Assembly: GCF_000327385.1 (NCBI RefSeq)
Contig: NW_008707123.1
Span: 374,280 to 438,279 of the forward strand
Direction of reading: 5' to 3'
DNA: 64,000 nt
DNA from: Lottia gigantea
Taxonomy: Eukaryota > Mollusca > Gastropoda > Lottiidae
A program made the position numbers and the translations under genes. The notes below the pieces were generated by a model. The model was not told the origin of the DNA and searched no databases. It worked only from the letters and a program-made list of their open reading frames with translations. Positions 13,906 through 26,079 of this stretch are shown here, in pieces; the stretch's first letter is position 1, and each line of letters opens with the position of its first letter.

Positions 13906-15369
13906 AGGAGGTCCAAGTAGGGCCAAATAATTGTCCATGAGGGAGGGAGGGAGCTGTTGGGGCAAAGCCGGGCTGGCCTCAGTTCCAAAGAATTAAGAAA
14001 GACACTGCTTAAACAACAGCAATGTAGTAGGTCAATCTTCCTTTGTAAAAGTCACAACAAGTAGGAGACTCGGATTAAGTAAGTCAGAGCCAAGAATTAA
14101 GGTGATTAGAATCTGGGTTTCTAAATTAAGAAATAGTTGGCCTGGGATAGAACTGTTTTCTAATTATTTTATTGTTCAGTTCATTTATACGTTATCCCTT
14201 TCTCGTAGCTTTTAATCAATACTTATATTAGACTTTATATCCTCTAGCATGGCTTAATGCTGTCTATTTGAGTCTCTGATACCCCTTTTCATAGCCTCTT
14301 ACGATTTCTTATATCATACTTTACATCCTCAAGCCAGGCTTACTGCTGTCTTCATGGCTTCAAATTCACCATAAGTAAATACTTCAAACCCCCAAATATC
14401 ACTAAATATTTAGTATAAACACGTTGTTTTAAAGCACAATGCAGTTTTTCTAACTTCATTGGCTTGAAGATCGTATACACTTAAATAGTCCTGACCTACG
14501 ACATCATTAATGCTTCTACATATTAGGCTCGTTCATACGTTACTGAGTGTTTTGTAAATGGTGTATATTTACATGTATTTACATTAAAAAGAGGAATACC
14601 TTTTGGTTTGTTTACAAAATAACTTGTATAATAATTCATCGTAATTCTTACGGCATTAAACTGAAGACTTTAAAGTTTGTCCGATACATCTGCCACGTTT
14701 AGTAGAAATGCATATCAAAGTGAGTTCTTGTTACCGTTTTACACACTGAATTTAGATTCAGATACAGAGTTTCGGACTATACTAGAATTTGATGACTATC
14801 AGCAGCTGATGTTCATTTTCCACTTTCCCTCAATCATTTTCAATTACAATGTACAGCAATGTAGCACACGTTATACAGGTATATCATAACCTGTATAGTG
14901 TTTACACGTGTGTTCTTAAGATGCAAATCACAACAATAACAACCCCTCACTCAAGTTGCCGAGAAAAAGACAATATACCCTTCTAAAATAAACGATAGTC
15001 AAGTATATTCATAGACTTATCTAAACTATTATTGAAAACACACGCGTAGTTTAGAAGAGTAGTGGAAAGTAGGTCAACTTTCGTACGTGCACAAATAAAA
15101 ATATGTCAACTTACCAAAATCTTTCTTGTTTAAGGATAACGGCTCTTTTTCTGATATTCCTTGATCTGTTTTCACTGCAATGACACAGATTTGGGTATAA
15201 GGCTTATAATGCACGTGCAAACATAAACAAATTAAGGGTCATTCTGTAACGTTTTAAACATTTCGTAACGACTTTTGACTGCGTTCTACCAAAGTCGCTT
15301 TGCAACATGTAGTTTCGAGCTTTAAACAAATTCGTAATCAAGCTTATAACTGTCTTTCTGTATTTTCAG
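13906..15369. other. Upstream region of the first EF-hand gene; first exon not found
   Basis: A phase-0 first coding exon should lie somewhere upstream of 15370. Two weak candidates were considered (ATG at 13890 and at 14850) and neither is convincing. No TATA box can be tied to a start. Confidence 0.4.
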
Positions 15370-15418
15370 ACATCCAGGTCAGATGACGAATATACATTAA
15401 CAGAGGACCAAAGACTAG
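15370..15418 (+). CDS. EF-hand gene 1, exon with N-terminal linker
   Basis: A TTTTCAG acceptor and a GTATGT donor bound 49 nt, phase 0 in and phase 1 out. It encodes TSRSDDEYTLTEDQRL plus one base. LTEDQRLEL resembles the start of calmodulin. It takes the same place as the 31-nt exon 42468-42498 of the second gene. Confidence 0.8.
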
Positions 15419-17983
15419 GTATGTGTTCGATTGATTTACTTTTGTGTTTTCTGTCGTTATCGAACGCACCACCCGTAAGTAGTTGCAAGAGAATCAGGTC
15501 CGTGGCCAATAGGAGCAATGGGTTAGATGATGAAATAGATCGGCTATCCGATTTTTTTTTAGAGTTATTAGCATCCATCCTTTAAGCCCGCCCGACACGA
15601 CTCGGCTTAACTAAATGGTGAAATTATGTAGTAATTCTTCATTGGCCTCGAGACTGACGGACGTCAGAGAGACATATTGCGTGTTGGAATCATTTATCCC
15701 TAAGATCTCTTTAGAATTCAGCTGTCACGTGATTTGTTTGAAGACATTTTAACTTTGTTAGCAACCAATTTACTTGTCTTCGACCAGACGACAAATTCAA
15801 ATATGGATATATTACTCAGATGAGTGACTCAGTGACATTATGAAGTAAACAGGAAAAGTTTGTCGCCATCTTCACAATGTCAAGCTATGACGAATTTTGG
15901 ACTTATACCTTGACTGCAATAGTCACCTTTCTTGTATCACGAGAGTTGATAAATGAACTGATTTGATTGGATTGTATGCTAGTGAATACAGCCAAGAGAC
16001 CCCGACAGTCTGCGAACACAAAGCCATAATGAATACATCCTTTCTGTCAAAGGCTCTGATTGGCTGTATTCGCTCGCGTACAACCCAATCAAATCAAATT
16101 GTTACATTACGTGATACACAAGGAAGTAGAATAGAAAGTCTGAAAACTCCATTTCATTTCCTTTTATAAACAATTTTACAATTCAGAATTACGTGAAGCC
16201 TTTTCTTTATTTGAGAAGACTGGTAAAGGAAGAATCAACGTTAAAGATTTAGGGATGTTGTTACGGAGTTTGGGGTGGAATCCTTCAGAACAGGACATGG
16301 AAGAGGCGAAACGAGAACTGGAAGTAAACAGTAAGTATGGGTGGTGTCATAGGGGCGTGGCTTCGATCTGTTGAATCGCGAAGGTGAAATATCTTTTAAG
16401 ACGGCTAAAGATGTGAAATAGATACACCAAATTACAAAATTCTATATCGACACTTGATTTAATGAGCACCATTTGTACTGTGAATATATTTTGTTATTGT
16501 ACCAAATCACCAATATAAGTAATGTGGTCCCTCCGAACTGAACTCTGAGTTGACGGTGCTCTATAATTAGGTCACGTATCTATTTTAAGATCAGCAGTAA
16601 TTAGGCCAGGCGTTCAATTCCAGCCAATCAATAAGAGATTATCCCCCTTTATAATATCCTCGCTCGTGATATTTGTATGAGTCGGAAAGAAGGTCCAGTA
16701 TAGCACGTTTTGTAATAATGGTGCTATTTGTTTGTGCTAATTATACGACAAGGGGACGTCGCTCGATAGTTAAAACAAACACAGCCGTGATTTATTCTAT
16801 CAGAGTCTATAGATGTACGAGTTCTTGAATTAGGCTAAACCCACACTCTGTCAGTAGGTGTCGCCATAATCTCATTGATTTCCGGTATTGGTATTGTTCA
16901 GTCAAGATTACGATTCCTTTAATTATGGACGACAAGATTGAAAAGGATCTCTCGTTTTTCATGATATCCTTCAACATCTAATTTGTAGAAGAGTTCATAT
17001 ATTCCATTAGACATTAAGGTGCCCCTACACCATAGAGATCACCAGTTGTATATGGCAGTGAATAATAAAAGTGGTCATGCATAAGTAACGAATGCAACTC
17101 GCATCACAATTTGCGTTGTAAAATTTTAATTTCTATTATTCGCAACCATATGCAATTATTGCTGATCGCTAAGACGTGAGAGCCACTTTAGGTAGCAAAA
17201 GGTGGTAATGCACGTGTAATTTTGAAAAATGGGGTCACACACCTTTATGTTATAGAACGCCATAGAGCTATTTACATGCCTGTGCATTTTTATTATAGAA
17301 AGAGGTCATATACCATTTGCTGATATAGAGCGTTATGTCGCCAGACGAGGTGGAATTTACTGGGATAACAATGATGAAGAAGATATTTTAAGTGCATTCC
17401 GAGCTTTAGATAGAAACGGTTGTGGAAAGATTAAGGTAGGCAGATTTTCTACGTTTCTTAATACAAGACTTCTCAAAAGCCAGTGGATTACTTTGCTAAG
17501 ATTCAAAACAAGATTGACTTTAAACTGTGATTACATAGCAGGCGAGAATGAAGAAGTTGAAAGAAAGATTTGATGACGCATCAGGTAGTGATGAAGTAAA
17601 CAGCAATAATTGATGACGTTGTATTTCAGGTAGCCGATTTTAAACATTTTATGATGACAATGGGAGAACAAATGTCTGTAGAAGAAGTGGAAGAGTTGGT
17701 AGAATGCACGGCCAAATCTGATCAAGATGTCATCGACTATAAAGATAAGATTTGAATTGTTTGACTTTTTGGAGGAGGGGAGGGGGGGGGGGGCGGGAAT
17801 TCCACATCTGATTGGGCTCATTGTGCAACTCCTGTTACTTGTACCATTATATACGCTTAGGTCAGAATTTTCTAGGATAAGTAATAATATTTCGATATCA
17901 TCTGAATTTGTCTTTGGTGCTCTATGGCCTTTTTTTCTCTCTTTTTACATCTAGTGAAAGCAGTTCAACACATTCCCACGTGA
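15370..17983 (+). CDS. Divergent calmodulin-like EF-hand protein, 5' exon missing
   Basis: Five coding exons can be joined with consistent phases: 15370-15418, 16187-16330, 17299-17435, 17630-17744 and probably 17949-17983. They give 159 residues plus an unidentified first exon, against about 149 for calmodulin. The order matches calmodulin: a linker ending LTEDQRLE, helix ELREAFSLFEK, then four EF-hand units. Loops read from their first residue begin EKTGKG, EVNKRG, DRNGCG and AKSDQD, so most acidic ligands are gone. Position 12 is Asp, not Glu, in all four. Ca2+ binding is therefore probably weak or absent, and the protein may act as a constitutive scaffold or Mg2+-binding light chain (inference). 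Two splice positions and phases match the EF-hand gene at 42468. The last intron lacks a GT donor; without splicing there, translation would stop at 17755. Confidence 0.85.
15874..16110. mobile_element. Inverted-repeat element, family 2 (incomplete copy, in intron)
   Basis: The left arm ACAATGTCAAGCTATGACGA, then CTTATACCTTGACTGCAATA, matches the copy at 30262-30417. A second nested inverted repeat (GATTGG.TTGTATGC.. against GGCTGTATTCGCTC..CAATC) is present; the right outer arm is missing. It lies in the intron between 15418 and 16187. No transposase. Confidence 0.6.
16187..16330 (+). CDS. EF-hand gene 1, exon with EF-hand 1 and start of EF-hand 2
   Basis: 144 nt, phase 1 to phase 1, with an ATTCAG acceptor and GTAAGT donor. 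The length and phases equal those of exon 42599-42742 in the second gene. It encodes ELREAFSLFEKTGKGRINVK and the next helix. The loop has Glu at position 1 and Asp at position 12. Confidence 0.92.
17015..17192. mobile_element. MITE-like element, family 1
   Basis: Arms TTAAGGTGCCCCTACACCAT at left and the diverged inverse GTGAGAGCCACTTTAGG at right enclose GTTGCG and CGCAACCATATGCAA motifs shared with copies at 19301, 32568, 42306 and 44176. It lies in an intron of the EF-hand gene. No coding capacity. Confidence 0.7.
17299..17435 (+). CDS. EF-hand gene 1, exon with EF-hand 2 end and EF-hand 3
   Basis: 137 nt, phase 1 to phase 0, with a TATTATAG acceptor and GTAGGC donor. It encodes the rest of loop 2, the central linker and DILSAFRALDRNGCGKIK. 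The donor splits loop 3 before its position 10; the second gene has no intron there. Confidence 0.92.
17630..17744 (+). CDS. EF-hand gene 1, exon with EF-hand 3 end and EF-hand 4
   Basis: A TATTTCAG acceptor begins VADFKHFMMTMGEQMSVEEV, the counterpart of the third-fourth EF linker. The exon should end after TAT AAA G, where the second gene has its donor, but the next bases are ATAAGA rather than GTAAGA. Read through, the frame adds DKI and stops at 17755. Confidence 0.85.
17745..17948 (+). other. Candidate AT-AC intron (204 bp)
   Basis: It starts ATAAGATTTG and ends in a pyrimidine tract, CTTTTTTTCTCTCTTTTTAC. Removing it joins TAT AAA G to AT CTA GTG AAA, giving IDYKDLVKAVQHIPT and a stop. 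This aligns without a gap to INYEEFIKVWLTER of the second gene. ATAAG is the start known for AT-AC introns removed by the major spliceosome; the minor-spliceosome form ATATCC is absent. A G12 run lies inside at 17782-17793. An AG at 17953-17954 would also keep frame but drop two residues. Confidence 0.5.
17949..17983 (+). CDS. EF-hand gene 1, candidate last exon
   Basis: It encodes the end of EF-hand 4 and a short tail, (D)LVKAVQHIPT, with stop TGA at 17981-17983. Support comes from alignment to the calmodulin C terminus (EFVQMM) and to EFIKVW of the second gene. It depends on the non-GT intron before it. Confidence 0.5.
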
Positions 17984-19300
17984 AAGGACACGTCACATCA
18001 CTCTTGGTTACAGATTGGCTGACGTCATCACAGACACATGACGTCTCTTGGTTACCAGACTGGACAATTATTATTGAAGGTCAAAGGTCAACTCTCACAG
18101 CACGTACATCTTAATTACTGCACTGGATTCGTTTATTCCTTATTAGGAATTTTTTATTTGCACGGGAAGAATATCTGGATAGATTGTAATGTTATCTCAA
18201 ATTTGATGCCTTAAATTTTAAATCTAAGGCCCGAGATTTCATTGGATGGAATGAGATATGACGTGATAAGGATTTGTTACGTCACAGAAATTTTTTTGAG
18301 GAGAGCACTATACATTTATTTTTTTTTTTAAACTTTTTTTCTTCTTCATGCATATTTTTACCGAGCAGCACATTGTCTTTTCTTTTTTTCATATTTTCAC
18401 TTTTTTTCTATCAATTCGCCTTTTCAACATATCACTATATGTATATACTAGTTTTTCTTCGAACCTTCATATTCAAACCCCCATTTTCAAAATAATATTT
18501 TTTACATTTTTTGGGCTGTGATTAATTTAGGCCCTTTATTTATATTTTTCACGATGCACGTACTTTTCACATCTATGCACAGGACAATTACAAATTACAT
18601 CTTATTCATTTACTACCCATACAACTTACTTTCAAAAGAGGACCAAAATACTCTTTTTTGACAGATAGGGAAAGGGGAGTCAATGTTATTGCAATATAAC
18701 CCCGTGAGTTCGATATAGGCTAAAACCTAATATGCGCGTCCATGACCTAATTCTTACAGACAAATCGAAATAACACAATTCTCAATTTCTGTTTTTTTTT
18801 AAATATATCCATCAATATTGACACAATCGATCCCCCATTTCCAATCTATACAAATAAATGAGTTATAATCAATTTTTCACAACCTTTTATTAAGTCAGCA
18901 CTTTTTCACCGGCACTTTTAAGATTTTACATGATCTCAATTTTCAAACTCAGAAACTTAGATGTATTGCCTACAATTCAAACAAGCTAAACAAGCAGAGA
19001 AATAAAGGGTATGCTGATGTCACTGCATGGTCCGTGTCTCTAGAATTGAAAGGTTATTACCTAGCTTGCTACATTAGTTAGATTTAGTTTAGGTTTTTAA
19101 AGATTAAGTTTTTATTGAAAACCACGAAAATTTCATATTCATTCCTTTTACAATTGTGATACGTTAGCTTGATATTTTCTTTTTTTATTTCATAAGAGTG
19201 ATGCCATGCCATCAAACTTAGGATAATCCAGCAACATATTGATGCAAATTCGAGCTGATTGCATAATGCAAAAACATAATCGAACAGCCCACTTTGCACT
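17984..19300. other. 3' flank of EF-hand gene 1
   Basis: T-rich sequence. AATAAA hexamers occur near 18852 and 19005 and could serve a 3' end, but neither can be assigned. No further exon seen. Confidence 0.4.
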
Positions 19301-19470
19301 TAAGGGGCCCTCACACTAGTTGGGTATGGTTGCGAATAAGAATTGCGCTCATAAGTTTCGAACGCAAATGTCATGCGACTAAGTTATGAGTTGCGTTAGG
19401 TACTCGTGAGCTCATTCATTATTCACAACCATATGCAACTGGTAATCTCTATAGTGTGAGGGCACCTTCA
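19301..19470. mobile_element. MITE-like element, family 1 (good copy)
   Basis: About 170 bp. The left end AAGGGGCCCTCACACTAGTT and the right end TCTATAGTGTGAGGGCACCTT are inverted copies, and the match continues inward through GGTTGCGAATAAG against ATTCACAACCATATG. The terminal inverted repeats are therefore about 50 bp. Flanks are TTAA-like. Confidence 0.8.
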
Positions 19471-19844
19471 AGTGGAATATATAGTAATTGAAACCATTGA
19501 AGTCCGTCTTTATCTTGTCCTGTTAGAAGTTATTATTCAAACATGATATGTCTCTTTAAAACTGTTTCAAGAAGATCCTCTCTGGCATAAAAAGCTTACA
19601 GTTGAGAGCTACACGGAAATACGTTTCCGGAGCTGAATGCATAAGCTGAATATTAAATTTATATTAGTGCATCCGACCTGCCAACGAATATTGAAACGGC
19701 GTCAAAAGTCTGCAGTGTATATTGAAGTTCTAACAAGTATCCACCCAAACCTGATAAGATGTCTATTTGCCAATATAATTTAAGTTATTACGACATATAT
19801 GAAAAAATAGTTTACTTGAAATCTACTTCATTATTCGCTTTTCT

Positions 19845-19965
19845 ACACATAGTTTAAAGGGATCCCCTCCCTACGTCGGATATTACACATAGTTTAAAGG
19901 GATCCTCTCCCTACGGCGGATATTGCACATAGTTTAAAGGGATTTCCTCCTTAGTGCGGATATTT
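19845..19965. repeat. 40-bp tandem repeat, three copies
   Basis: Units start ACACATAGTTTAAAGGGAT at 19845, 19885 and 19925. Confidence 0.92.
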
Positions 19966-22900
19966 ATTACTTCTACGACTTCTTTCCTAAGTGCTGATAA
20001 TGTCAAGGCAACTGTGTCGGTGTCATGATAATAAAGCCATAGCAACGATTATAAAAAATAGATAAAACATTGCATTTAAAAATTTGTAGAATACTAGAGA
20101 AAAAGCTCGACCTGAAATTGAATACTTAATTCAGCTTGGCATCTCCTTTCCGATAAGAAATGTATCTATTATCGTGCTATGTTCTATTTTAATCTAAACA
20201 CCTCGTTTTGTCAATTCTTTTTAACACATTTCATTATTTTATTTCTTTTGCTCAATTATAATTATCATTTTTATCGACTTATTTCATTATGTTATGATGT
20301 CATCTCAAGTGATATAGATAAACATAGTTTTCTTGCAGAGAGATAGAATTTTACATGTATTAGTTACACAAAATATTTGCTCTAGGTCTTGAGCTTGTAG
20401 GTAGCGTGGTGGTGTAAGATTCCATACCACGATCTTAAAGCAGCGTCAAATCTCCCCTTTCTCAGAGGGAACGGCGTTTCGTGGTGCATTATTAAAATAA
20501 TGTAGCCTCAAAGCTTATCATAGGAGATGCTCTCAAATGTCCTAGTGCTTGCTTCACAAAGACTTAACTTATGTGACTATAGTATTTCTGTTATTTGATT
20601 GGTCAATCACTTAAATCGATTTTAAATTCAGCTTTATTAACCAACTTATTATTTAAGCTTTTTTATTTTTCTTATAATCTTTGTTATTTTGTGCAGTACG
20701 ACCCCATCCATAACTCTCTCAATATGCACGTGCATTGAATCAAGATGACCTACTTAGTCTTTGAATGAAAACATTCATTTTGTCTGGCTTCTTTACATCT
20801 GTCTGTACACCAGCTCAAGTCGACAACATTGTTGTGAAAACAGCTACCTGAGTCTGGAATATAGGCAGAGCTTTCGGACTAGTCTATTTGAAACCTGATT
20901 AGTTTATGAATGAGTCTGTAATGACCTACTTACGAATCGGGAGTTATGGAAGGGGAATTAATTTTGTTTTTCCGAAAACGGCCGCTATATTAAGGTCAAT
21001 TCATTTTCCCATTCCCCCTTTGTCATTCAAATTGTTATCAAAATATGATAAATCATCGAACTGCATTCCAATTCGTATCTGGAATTAAAACGTTTTAAAG
21101 GAATACAGTCTATTAATACAGCTTAGAATTTCCACTGGGTGATATTCTTTAATCGCAATTCAAGCAGATGTATTGGAATTGAAAAGTGATACAGATGGCT
21201 GAAATTTTATAAGCTGATAAAGCAAATATTTAAACGACTGTATACCTTTAAGATGTTCCAGAAATTACTGTTTCTGTGAAATGTACGTACCTCGTGTAAT
21301 GTCCGATATGAGGACGACCCTTAATGTAGGTGTTATGTACTCTATAAGGGGCACCTGTTTCCTAATTCTTAATATTCTGGGTTGATTTTTATTCTGTGAT
21401 CTACCTGAAAAGATGAGGAAAAATGAAATCAGCAAATTTAAATATATTCATATGCCTTATCTGATTTGTCCTGAGCTGATTTAATTATGAGCTTATTTAA
21501 TTAAGCGATACATAAACGACAACAGTTTATTGAAAGAGACATGCAAAAATGTTTAACGAGCCTTTGGTACGCTGTACAAGAGATACTTAGAGTCAACTCT
21601 ACTGCTTTGAAAGCAGAGGTCAATTGCTATGATACGTATTTAACCACTAAGGTCAAATGCTATGATGGGTATGATATAACGACCAAGGTCAGATGCTATA
21701 TATGTAATTACTGTATTGCTTAATGTGCAATGGTATTAACTTAACCGATATCGAGGCCTATTATTTAAGAGAAATTATATTATACACAATTATTTCAAAC
21801 ATCATCATGTAAAGATTTGTTTCTGAATTTTATCCTTTTGAGGCCTTTTATTGAATTTATGATTCTTTGTTGAAAAAAATGATAATTTTTTAAAAATCTT
21901 AAATTATATTAATTTTCAACTTGTTGCACTTTGACTTTAAAACTTCTTCTTGTTATATTTAAATAAATTTATCCCAAAAAACTACATCGTCTATTTCAAA
22001 TTTATTCATATAGAGGAATCGTGCATAATAAAGATCCCCAGCCAGTTGGAAAACGAAAAAGAGTAGGCTAATGTCGCTGTCCTTGCAAAATGTTCCTCAT
22101 TCCATTACATTGCCCGTTCAATAACCCAATTAGATGCAAAACTGTAGAAGTCAAGCAACCTTTCATGCCAAAGGAGAGTTACTAGTCCGTATTGACGATT
22201 CCAATTGATTCCAGTCGCAGTGGAGCAAAGACGAAACCTCCCTACACCAGTCCCCCGATCCTTCTATCCCATTTATCCTAAGTAAACCTGTACCGAATTA
22301 TGCTCGAAGCTTGGAATGGAAAAAGTCATTGTATTGTCTTACGCAGAGTAAAATTCTGATGATGCTGATTGGTGATTGGTCAAGGGGGAATAACTATACT
22401 TAACGTATTAATAATATTGATGTGGTCGGGAGGCATTTTTTCTTTCAATAGTTATATAGAGTTATATTTCTAATATATTGTTTGACCAATTCATTAAAAT
22501 ACTTCAGACAGAGTTAATATCTATGATCAAAAAATGAGGGTGGGACGGTAGGAGAGAGAGAGGGGGGAAGGGAGATATAAAGTTGACAATATGATTACAA
22601 TTTTTTTTTATATTTTGACTTCCAATATCATATTGAACTTGTTTTGAACAGTGTCTTTCACGCGTCGCTCATATTTGATTCCATGTTTTGACTAAATCTT
22701 CAGATGCCATGGTTGACACGCGTCAGACTCTCGTCAAAATTGTGTCGCCTTTCGTCAAAGTTATGTCGCAACAATCGTTGTTTGAAAGATATCACCCTTC
22801 ACATAATTATAGTGCATGTAGATGACCTTGGCTTTTACGTTAAAGGACAACGGTAAAAGTTTCGATCATACCGTCCGTTATTTGTTTCAAACGTTTGTGG

Positions 22901-24310
22901 AATTACGGCACTGTAATTAAGACAAATATGGGCAACGATGAAAAAAGAAAGAAATAGAGCCTCATAGACAATGTTGGATCGGAAGAACACATATGAATGT
23001 ACAAGAAACAAGAAACAAGAAATTTGATAAAGACAAATCCATGATATAACTACCTACACCCTACCGCTTCCAGCTTATGCCCCTGCATTGGTGTACTCTT
23101 CAGATTACACCCTACCGCTCCCAGCTTACGCCCCTGCATTGGCGAAGGCCTACTCTTTACATACATAATTCATGATGTCTTTTGAATAGATTCTTGGAAT
23201 ATCTTAAGATTATCCCGTGAATCCCTTGGGTTTTAATGTATTGCTTTGAATATTCACGCCGCCTGAATGGAATTTCCCTGTATAAATATATTATCTTCAG
23301 TAAGAATGGTGAGACAATAACAAACGAAAGGAAGAATTATCTGGAAGGACAATAAACTAATAATAATTTGAGAATGACTGTAGGCCTATTGGGACAATCA
23401 GTGGTTGTTATTATTCACTGATTAAAGCCTCTGTTAATTATATCGGTCACTATCCAACGATTAAGCTGCTTCTCCTAAATATTTACAGATCGACCGGTCC
23501 CCCATTCCATCTAAGGCTTTGCACCAATGCGATAAGCAAACACAACAGTGTACAGTTTACAGATCGACTTGATCCAACTTTAGAGCGATGATTGTCGATA
23601 AAAGAGCTGAGATGACGTCATACGCTTGATTACGTTGAACAAAATATTGGTCGTCGTGGGTTTTAATCCCGGTCGGTTAGTGTGAAAGATTGGTGACTTA
23701 AATAAGGCAGCGCTCTCATCATTCTAGTCGACGCAGCTGAATTGGTATGCATAATCCGAGAAAGAGACTAAAAGGTTTGACCAAGAACCAGATAGTAGAA
23801 AGGATCTTCTTGAACTTCAGTTGTTATCCTTGTAAACACTGTTTCTGTCTTTCTTTCGTCATACAGTGGCGTTGACTAATGCCATAACACAGAAATTAGA
23901 TTCAAACCGAGTTAAGTGTGTTCACTTAATAATTTATCGACCCCCTACTCTTAGATAACAAATTACAACGCCACAAATATGTATTAAATACCAACCATTT
24001 CACTTGGAGTTTTGCTTTGGTATACTCCTACTTGCTGTTTTCACAAGGCCTCGAACATGATGAAGTAAAAGAATTGGAAAGAGGTTTTATAGCTTTTGAA
24101 ATTGATCCCTGTACACATTAACACGTCAAAAAAAAACTCTCTTAAATCGTAAAACCATAAAGTCGAACAAATATCAATTGAATTATTCAAATGGCAAATA
24201 GATAATAGAAATTAAGTCAACTTATCGATTTTTGGAAGTCAAAATGCTGGAAGAATTAGAGCATTTAAATTCGAATTATAACTACGAGTGATAATAATGT
24301 TATTTAAGTA
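19966..24310. other. Non-coding stretch, no gene seen
   Basis: No convincing exon on either strand. Contents are a short duplicated phrase near 23050-23150 (TACACCCTACCGCT.CCAGCT twice) and purine-rich sequence near 22545-22575. Confidence 0.5.
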
Positions 24311-24315
24311 GGCCA

Positions 24316-24540
24316 TTTTAGCCACAGGGAGATGCTTTTTCAGCCACAGGGCTATGCTATTTTAGCCAAAGGGATATGCATTTTAGCCAAAGGGATCTCT
24401 TTTAGCCACAGCGATATGCTATTTCAGCCACTGGTCTCTGCTATTTTAGTCACAGGGCTACGCCATTCAAGCCACAGGGATAATATGCTATATATCTTAG
24501 CCACAGGGATATGCTATTTTAGCCACAGGGATAAATTATG
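24316..24540. repeat. Minisatellite of TTAGCCACAGGGATATGC
   Basis: About nine imperfect units of 22-30 bp built on TTTTAGCCACAGGGATATGC. Confidence 0.92.
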
Positions 24541-26079
24541 TCCTAATATGTCGGTAAACCTGTGATAACTAGTAAGCACCCGCTGCACCTATCTGAGCTC
24601 ATGGACTTAAATGGAATAGACTTTAATGGAGGTTTTTGTTGTTAACGTCTTACTGAGCTTCAAATATCTTCTATATACTTAGCCATAGAGATTTGATCAG
24701 AGCTACAAATTGATAGAACGATTTCCATGTTATTCTACTTGTTGAATGCAGTCATTATTTTCACGTTTTATCGCGATATGCCTACACAAACGACCATATC
24801 AAATAATAATGAACACAAAAGCCAAAAGTTTCCACTTGGCTTCTTTTCAATTGATTTGTCGATAAATTTGAAAATTAGACAACAATAAAGTCTGGTCCCT
24901 GATGTATTCTGTCTTTCAGGCTTCACTTCTTAAAGTGCTGGAAAACAGTGACTTCATCGCGGTATATAAGCTTATATATATTACAAATCGTAACGACTTT
25001 CAAAATTGGTGATATTTGATTATCCTCGACGGAACCTTTATTGAATCGTCTTGTTTGCCTTGTACCAATCGATCAAATGGAACAATTCAGGTTATCAGAC
25101 AAACAAAAATGTCTTTGCAAAAGCAAACGGAAACAGTCTTCGTACTTTATGCTTTGTGCAAGCAAACAATTGAAGTCTTTTGGGGAACAGGCATAGTCCT
25201 TTGGGTATAAAAAGTGGCCATTTTGAACAAACAAACACAATTCAAGTCGTGTCAAACTATCTACATGCAGAATGAACAAACACAGCCCTCTGTAGAATAG
25301 TTGATTGCCTTTAGGACTGGTAAATGGAGACTATCTCACCTGTGATAGGTAATTTAAGCAATTAGCATAAAAATAATAGTGTCATATAGAACATAGTTAT
25401 ACATAGTAATAACATTGTCATTTATAGCTTCCATAACCGTTACTACAGTATTGCTTTTAACGTGGACGTTTGTAGGGCAATTTCTCTTTTATGAAGTTTG
25501 TTTTAGCTTAGGCGTTTCTTGGATAAGCTACAAAATTAATATCGGAATGTTAAAGAACCAACACGACCTTTTGCAATAGTTTTGTCTTAGTTGTACCGTG
25601 GATAAGTGGCAGAAATCAACATAATATTCCGAGGTAAAACTTTTTTGTACTTCAAGTTTTGAAATTTCTAAGTTTTCAGACGCAAAGTTAACCTGATCAA
25701 GGAAAATAGTGTTGGAAATTCGCCCAGCAGGGTTCAATTTATGTGGTGTGCGAGTCAAAATGACCCTCTTTTATGATTAACCAAATTAAAATCTATCACC
25801 ACTATTTAAGAATCCGTAAACCTTGAATCAAATCTTTTAATCTAAATAGTAACGTTTTATATACGTTTTTACTCCAAGGGGGGGAATTCTCTGCTATTTT
25901 TTGTATGACCATTGAAACTACTTATGAAAATTATTTAAAACCTATATCAATTTCGATTTGTAGTATACTTATGACAGTATCTTAAGGGTAAAAGATCAAG
26001 ACATCGACCCATCATAAGTCTTCGGAGTACTGTAATTCGAAGCAATGCACGGAGGTACAATGAGTACCTCTCAATTTAA

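Noticed and set aside
13890-13916. ATG exon MPSQDEEVQ ending phase 0 at GTAGGG, as first exon of EF-hand gene 1
   Set aside because: Phase and distance fit, but the ATG lies in a dispersed repeat core and the donor (CAA|GTAGGG) is weak. Not enough to call.
14850-14879. ATG exon MYSNVAHVIQ ending phase 0 at GTATAT, as first exon of EF-hand gene 1
   Set aside because: Poor donor and no supporting composition; likely chance.
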